Assembly: GCA_038373865.1 (NCBI GenBank)
Contig: JAXGGA010004648.1
Span: forward strand, 1-64,000
Reading direction: 5' to 3'
From: Uloborus plumipes
Lineage: Eukaryota > Arthropoda > Arachnida > Araneae > Uloboridae
DNA: 64,000 nucleotides
The stretch's first letter is position 1; each line of letters opens with the position of its first letter. This document shows positions 57,401-64,000 of this stretch, in pieces. Below the pieces are notes generated by a model. That model searched no databases and was not told the origin of the DNA. It saw nothing but the letters and a program-made list of their open reading frames with translations. The position numbers were made by a program, and so were the translations under genes.

Positions 57401-59749
57401 CATACAGAAAAAATTATGCACTGTACTTCTCTCTATTTCTAGAAAAAATGCTTAAAAGTATCAAATTACGTTATAAATAGTTTACACTATTCCAAAAAGC
57501 TTATAATTTATTTCTTGAAAAGAGCACACAAATATATTTCAACTAAACAGTTTATTTACTGATTTTTTCTAAGGTACTCAAAATGAGCCTGAGTTTTATC
57601 TTCTTAAATGCCTTTCCTCATTCAATGCCAGTAACTAATTCAGGCAGCACACATTCAGTGTAGAGCACAGTTTTCATCATAAGTTATCAGCAAGAATAGG
57701 GATTATAATACAGAAAATAATGAGTTTCGGAAAACTAAAATTATAACTGGAATTTTTGACGATGTCAATTTTTAATTTAACGGAATTGAGAAGTTAGTTA
57801 TTAAATTATGGATTATATTCACACAAGTATCCCCATATTATACCGCTAAATTAATGCTATTTGTCGAAATTAAAAAAAATATTACATTTCGGCAAGTTTC
57901 TTTTCTGCCTATTTTATGCACGCAAAAAGCGCTGTACTCGATTAAGTGCTTTGGTTGAATGAAAATTTAAATATAAAAAATTAACCAATAAAATAACTGA
58001 TAGCACTATAAATCATCGTGTTTTTTAATCGCAAGAGTCTAAACTGAATAACTTTTCAATTCGTCTGCAAATTCCCAACTTAAAAATCTGAAGAACTACA
58101 TTTTTTTTTTTTTTTTTTTGATAAAAGTGCACATGGGAGCCACCAGAGTACTAAGATTTCACATTAGCCCTCAAAATGTACGCTAATATACGGGTCTAAT
58201 TTTTTTTTTTTTTTTTTTTTGAGAAGCATTCAATTCACACGTTAACAAAATTTTTACTTGTACGTACACGTTTTACGATATTTTGAGATCCAGACTGCAT
58301 AGACAAGGAGTTATTTTTCACAATGCAATGAAGGCAGATGTCCGAAAAAAATAGCAAAATTATTTGCCTAAAAAGTATTCAACTAAGAACCAAAGACCAG
58401 AGGAAAAAATTCTAGGTGAAAACATTCCAAAAACATATGAAAATGGAACGAATTAGTACTATATTGATCACTTCAGATTTACTCATTCTGTATATCAGAT
58501 GTTTTTAAAATGCTTCTCAAAGTTTTTTTTTTCAAAATTTTACATTCGCGTGGATAACACTTCGAACGAGCAGTTTCCCTGGAATCAATTGAAACCCTTA
58601 GACTCCAACATCCTTCTTCCCCTCCAGAAAGAGCTGCACCTTTAATTCTAAAGCCCTGCAAAAGCTTATAACAGCATTATTACCCATGAAATGGTTAAAA
58701 GAAGGGCAGACATCTATTATTGTTTCCCAGCAGTAAATCAGGGGAGATAGAAATGCTTCCAAAATACTTTTTGGAGGAAATGCTGTTTTTTTAAGATATA
58801 TTGATAACCATTTGCCATTGTGCCCGTGAGCACGATCTGTCTCTCACAGCCCTCGTAATATGTTTCTGTGTTGTTTTTTTAATACGTTAAGAAGGCTGTG
58901 ATTCCATACATCATGACATAATATAGGATTATGTTTAAAATACTATCTGATTTGCATAGCCATGATATTGGAATGGAGCATAGAACGGAGAATGGATGAT
59001 TAGACCAAACAATGAGGCATAGAATGCCTTCCGAAAATTCATGTGCAGCATACTTCCAAGTACTTGTGTGTTCTGCAGCTTCGTCTCAGAAAATGCCATT
59101 GCTGCAAAGATGTTTATTTACTTTTTAAGTGCTCGACAACCGCTAATTGCTAAATTTTACCGGTTTAAATTGGAAATAAATTAGAAATATTGAATTTAAA
59201 TGCCGTGGCACCAGTTTCAGTCATGACAAATTGTACACTCTTTACTAAATTTACAATGAAAACTGCACAGGCACGTCTTGGAATTACATTCTTTCTTCAT
59301 TGCAATAGGAAAAGTGCGAGATAAATAACAAAATAATTACACCCATTAAAAAAAATATTTTGACTATCCGAAAAGATCGGTATAAAATCATTCTAAAAAA
59401 CAACGAAAATATTCAATATTAAATTCCACAAATCAAGGGAAAAAATAAATGTAAAAATCGAATGAAAAGCTTAAACGAAGAAGAAACATACGTTGAATCA
59501 TCAACTAAATAAGGAAAGTCCTTTAAAATGTGCTGAACTTCCCAAAAATCAAGAACCGAAGGAGATAATCATTTCCGCATAACTTTGCAACATAACTCAA
59601 TGTACCGGTTGGAATTCCTACAATGCTGAGTAATGCTCAGTTTTTCAACTCTCATTTATTCACATAATTTTCATGTTATTTCCACGTGAGTTTGAGAACT
59701 CGTTTAGTTCGCTCCAAAAAAAAAAACCTCGCAGCTACATTTTGCCTTT
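54418..59749. other. 5.3 kb with no gene or delimited element
   Basis: AT-rich sequence with many A/T-runs (for example 55527-55545, 58101-58119, 58200-58220) and a small TAA-type repeat at 57078-57098. I looked for a minus-strand initiator exon for the RabGAP gene and found none I can defend. Confidence 0.45.
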
Positions 59750-60010
59750 GAAGCTGCCCAAAAATGTCACACTTTTTTTCCAAATTTAACCCCCCCCCCT
59801 CCGTCTCCCTTGTCACGAAATGTCACACTACACCATCTCTCACTGTCCATCTCCCCCCTTGTCACATGTTAGGTTATTTTGCATAACCATAACTTGTTAT
59901 TAAAAATGTGTGATGTTACACTTCTTGTGTGATCTCTCCTTGTCATGAACTGTCAATTTCACGAACCCCCTCCTCCGTGAAAGCGTGACATAATTTGTGG
60001 ACGGGTCTTA
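59750..60010. repeat. Dispersed-repeat-like stretch with TGTCAC motifs
   Basis: Repeated TGTCACA/TTGTCAC phrases, C-runs and a GCGTGACATAATTTGTGGAC ending. It reads like a dispersed repeat, but no ends or coding can be shown. Confidence 0.4.
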
Positions 60011-60098
60011 TACGCGCGCCATTAATTTTAAATAAAAGAACATGAGCTGCAAAAAATAGAAAGAAAAATAGTTTTGCTAAGCAGATCTAGGTTCGAAG

Positions 60099-62171
60099 TA
60101 GGGGTGGATCGGATATCCGGTATCCGGCCGATATTTTAAGTATCCGGTACTTCCGTATATCCGATTCGGCTGACCACACCGGATACGGATATCCGGAAGA
60201 TTTTTGCAGGATATCCGGCAAAGTATCCGGTATTGATGTGGGAGATATCCGGAATTGATGTGAAGGTTATCCGATATGATGTGAGGACCTAATTGAATAT
60301 TTTCTTTTTTACAAAAATTCCAGTTAAAAATTTCATTGTTTGATAAACCTTTTAGATGATGTAATTACTTTTCATCTCTCCTTTTTACCAATTTTTGCTT
60401 CTAAAACAAAAATTATATGTTGTTCCTCAGACTTTGTACTGGACATGGAAGCATTCTGCATAGTTGATTTTTCACAATTTCCAGATAAAGTATAATTGAC
60501 TTCAGCTTTTCAAAAATATTTTAGTTAAAATATTTAGAAAGAAAAAGCTACAAACTTTCAAGGATTAATGTGCGACAAAAAGTTGAAAAAAAATTATGAT
60601 CATAGTTCATAAAAATTAATCGCAGTAGCTTTTAATATAAATTCTGAAATTATTTTATTTATTGAATTATTTTATTTTTAGTTTTTGTACTTCTAACAAA
60701 AATTGCGATCTATTAACACCTAATGATGTTGTAATTAGATATTTTTTACTTTGCCACTATTATTGCTTTATTATAATTGAAAATAACATACAATAAATAA
60801 CCTATCTAACATTGGTAAAAGTGTTCTTCTAGATAATGTAAACATCTGTCCCCATGAATTGTCGCAACTTAGCCATGCTTTTTTTTTTATTATTTAAAGA
60901 TTTTGAATGTGTGTAAAGAAATTTTGATTCTTGCACTTTGTTTCGTTCTTTCTTTTTGTAATCCCTTCTTTTAAGAAAAGATATTTATCTGATATTAGAA
61001 TATGTTCGCGTCTGTCACGCCGCTCCGTAACTCCGCGAGAACATGTTGTTCATGCCCCCCAATAACATTCAATCGAGTCTCGAGAACTCGAAGCCTTTAT
61101 AAACTCAAATATACCTTTATTTCAAAGTTTTCATTTGGCCCCAAATTCTTGAAAAGACGGTAGGAACTGCTTGTAACTCGAACTATCAATAACTCTAAGC
61201 TTTTAGTCAGTCCCTTGGGACTATGAGCTATTGAGACTCGACTGTATTTAAGATGTTAATTTGCATCTTTAGAAAGTGTATTTTGTTTTTTGGAATCTAA
61301 GTAAAACTTCAAGTTAATTTTTTAGATATAAGTTTATTAATTTATTTTTTAAAGTGAACATGTTTAGAATAATTTTTTATAATAATAATAATATATCGGT
61401 CATTTCAGCGAAAATGGTTCAAATCAGTCCCGATACTTCAGAATTTTGGTATTTAATTTTAATATTTACCACCAATTAATTGTATTTTTTTTATTTGTTC
61501 TCCATCTAATTGTGTGTAACCAAGTATTACTTATTTAGGCATAAGCCATTTATAAAGGACCCCCCCCCCCACAAAAAAAAAAAATTCTTTGGCAAAAGAA
61601 GGAAAAAATGATCTGCCCCAGCTTCAAATTGCTAGGACTTAAAATGCAATTTAAGATTAAGCTTATAAATCAATTATCGTGTAGATAATATTGGTAAAAT
61701 ATTTAATAACTCTTTCATTTACGTAAAAAGTTATTGAAATGATATTGAAACAGAAAAGCTTTAAAATTTAAACTAAGAATAATTAAAAGTTTAAACTTTG
61801 AGTACATACAGAAATATTTAATTCTATCTTTTAAAGTTTTGTCTCTTTTGATAAAAATACATAATTTAGAAAGAAATCACAATATGCTAGTGTTTCATTT
61901 CATATGTAGCGCTACTCCTGTACAATAAAATAAAGGCTTTAAAAAATAATTTGAATGTATTTAACATGTTCTTAAAGAAATGATGCGAGAAACAACTTTG
62001 ATTTATTGTTTTGAAGCTGCATTACATAAAAATAAGCGAACATGCATTGTAATTGTAATGCCGGATATCCACAGGATATCCGGCGACACAATTCTGGATA
62101 TCCGGTATCCGGCTTGTGATGAGCCATCGGATATCCGATATCCGGCAAATTCACTATCCGGTCCATCCCTA
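60099..62171. mobile_element. hAT element with TATCCGG subterminal arrays, copy 2 (2073 bp)
   Basis: Flanked by GTTCGAAG and GTTCTAAG (60091-60098, 62172-62179; 7 of 8 match). The ends are TAGGGGTGGATCGGATA and, inverted, TAGGGATGGACCGGATA. TATCCGG-type units are dense at both ends. It is collinear with copy 1 (16288-19680) and clearly related throughout, but lacks the 17862-19197 segment; a short unrelated filler occupies that junction near 61662-61690. No transposase. Confidence 0.92.
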
Positions 62172-62179
62172 GTTCTAAG

Positions 62180-64000
62180 ATACCAAACAGTCAATTAACA
62201 GTAATGCAAATTGCGGGAAATGCTTATCTCCTACTGATCTGGATTTTTCAAAAGCCCCCTTCAGCATTTTGAAGAATCCATTTTAATTTAGTAAAGGACT
62301 CGATTCTTTTCTCTCATGTTTGCAGTTCTTTTCAGAAATTCAAATATTTCATTTTAGGATTTTTACTGGTTTACAGTAGTTTTCCGATCAATTTTATACT
62401 GTAAAATTATAACCATCTACTGAAAGTTCAGTAGAAAAAAAAAAGAGGTAACGACAGATAAATCAATGGAATGGCGTGTTAAAAAGTTAAAGGCAATATG
62501 TTGAAGGCGGCGTTCGGGCAAAACAGTTAAGTGGTAAATAGGTTCAGCAAAAAAATATATAATTCTTTAACTCAAACACTGTTTTAAAACTGAATAAATT
62601 AACTACACAGAACCAACTTCAATTAACAAAAGTGAAACTTTAGCTTCAACGCTGTAACGTAACATTTCCACTAAATCATTTAAAAATCACTTGCACATTT
62701 AATTTTAATGGAAACCACCACTTCTAATAATGATTAAGCACAATAATCCAGGACTTTAAATACAGATCCGCTCACACAATATTCAGAAATGGAAAGCTAC
62801 AGAAAGACATTCTTCATTATGAGTTGTCATATTCAAATTAAATGAGAAATTGCAATTAGGGAAGCAGCAGTTCGAAAACTTTCCGCGAACTGCGAACGCT
62901 TTCCCTAAAGGAAATAAAAATGCAAAAGACAAATATCGATCGTTCATAAAGTTGAAGGGGTTCGGGAGTGGGATTTCGAAAAAAAAGAAGAGTTCCCGCT
63001 TCTATTCAGGATGAGAGGAAGGGGATGAAGGCAACCCCTTTTGAGTGTCCTCTTTAGAAACCTCAGGATTAAAGATTGAAGCCCCCGACTCTGCCATAAA
63101 AGATTATTCTTTGTTAATAGTCAATAAAGACTTTTTTTTTCTTCTTTTTTGATGATCCAACACGGGCTTGGCTAACAGCCAGCTTTACGCCCACCAACTT
63201 CAAGATCGCGCTTGACACAATAATAAAAGGGTGGTCTGTCATTTTTAAATAAGTAAGAATTGGGATGCTGTCGACAAACACTAATAAAGCAGAAAAAGTG
63301 CGATTCCAAAAAAGGATACATGAGGCCCACACAAAGAGCGCGCAACGGTTAAAATTGCCGATTGTTGTGAATTCCGTATTTTGCGGTTCAAGGTTTCCCG
63401 TAGAAAGAGAAAACAAACTTTCCGTGTTAAATGCTGAAAACGAGCCTTGTGCATTGGCGTTCTGAAGCTCCAAAACACATGGCTGCAATTTTAATTGCTA
63501 GTTTCTCCTTCTGACGTTGATTTTAATTTCTAATGCTTCAGCACGAAGCTAAATTTTAACTTCGTATTTTCTCTTAAAAGATAAACAAATAATAATTAAA
63601 AGCACAGCCCAATCAGAATGTAAAGGTCTCGCTTAAAGGAAGGCTTGTGTAGGTAGTAGATACATACATAAAAACATAAAGGATGTCCTCAATTATAAAA
63701 GTTTTCCATGTAAATAAAAAAAAAGTTTTCCATTCAAATTTCTTTGCATGGAAAACAAAAACGCCGAACGGTCACTATATTTAGACAATAAAACTGAAAG
63801 AAAAATTGACCCTATATCAAAGATCAATACATATGCATTGAATCTTTTTTTTTTTCAATAGAAACAATAGGTTAAATTCTGACAAAACAAAAGTGTACAA
63901 TTTTCTGAGACACAGAAGGCATAGGATTCACACAAACTACCCCATGTGGATCAAATTATTTCAAGTCATAGCAGTGTCGTATTAAATAAACTGAACAACC
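62180..64000. other. No gene recognised
   Basis: 62860-63480 is less AT-rich than its surroundings and contains an open minus-strand frame of 124 codons (63488-63114), but I see no domain, splice signals or coding bias strong enough to call it. It could be near the gene's 5' end. Confidence 0.35.

Noticed and set aside
63114..63488. 124-codon open frame on the minus strand, with an overlapping plus-strand frame
   Set aside because: No domain, no convincing start context or splice sites, and overlapping open frames on both strands in several phases point to chance openness in a less AT-rich stretch.

Overview
This is a eukaryotic, AT-rich, repeat-dense window with no prokaryotic features. The only gene I can assign confidently is a widely spaced set of minus-strand exons encoding the N-terminus and most of the TBC (RabGAP) domain of a USP6NL/RN-tre-like protein. 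Nine exons lie between 30701 and 2477 and join in phase with canonical GT-AG sites. Both catalytic fingers, the arginine (in IDLDVNR) and the glutamine (in YCQG), are present. The first coding exon and the 3' part of the gene were not found. The long introns, the tRNA-derived SINE, jockey/CR1-like, Tc1, hAT and piggyBac remnants and the G/C homopolymer runs suggest an arthropod, probably a chelicerate such as a spider. That attribution is inference.

Everything else I could recognise is mobile DNA. Many elements have ends fixed by terminal inverted repeats plus target-site duplications (TSDs) readable in the sequence. hAT-type elements with 8-bp TSDs lie at 7240-8369, 16288-19680, 23980-24902, 26139-28365, 36303-39132 (with a frameshifted transposase), 41844-42569, 49792-53169 and 60099-62171. 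TTAA-flanked piggyBac-type elements lie at 3554-3834, 9068-10879, 34447-35827 and 45269-45490. Tc1/mariner/pogo-type elements include a nearly intact DD36E copy at 50399-51616 and relics at 21080-22280, 28690-28985 and 30900-31290. A jockey/CR1-like reverse transcriptase fragment lies at 11560-12196.

Layout. 1-2476: sequence downstream of the last visible exon. 2477-30701: exons, with introns filled by elements (15-bp-motif element 4395-6091, hAT 7240, piggyBac plus SINE 9068, LINE 11560, pogo-type MITE 15494, hAT with TATCCGG arrays 16288, Tc1 relic 21080, hAT 23980, FLYWCH relic split by a hairpin hAT 26139). 32440-41293: a giant hairpin element carrying a 6.46-kb insertion that itself contains a piggyBac and a hAT. 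46301-49232: a 2.9-kb palindrome interrupted by a 251-bp MITE. 49792-53169: a hAT containing the DD36E element. 54184-54417: an inverted pair of hammerhead-ribozyme-like sequences. 60099-62171: a second TATCCGG hAT.

The most notable points are the datable nesting (empty sites are preserved in the opposite palindrome arm), the hammerhead-like pair, two elements carrying regularly spaced 15-16-bp motifs, and a FLYWCH zinc-finger frame cut exactly by an 8-bp TSD. I see no evidence of a cooperating multi-gene system here.
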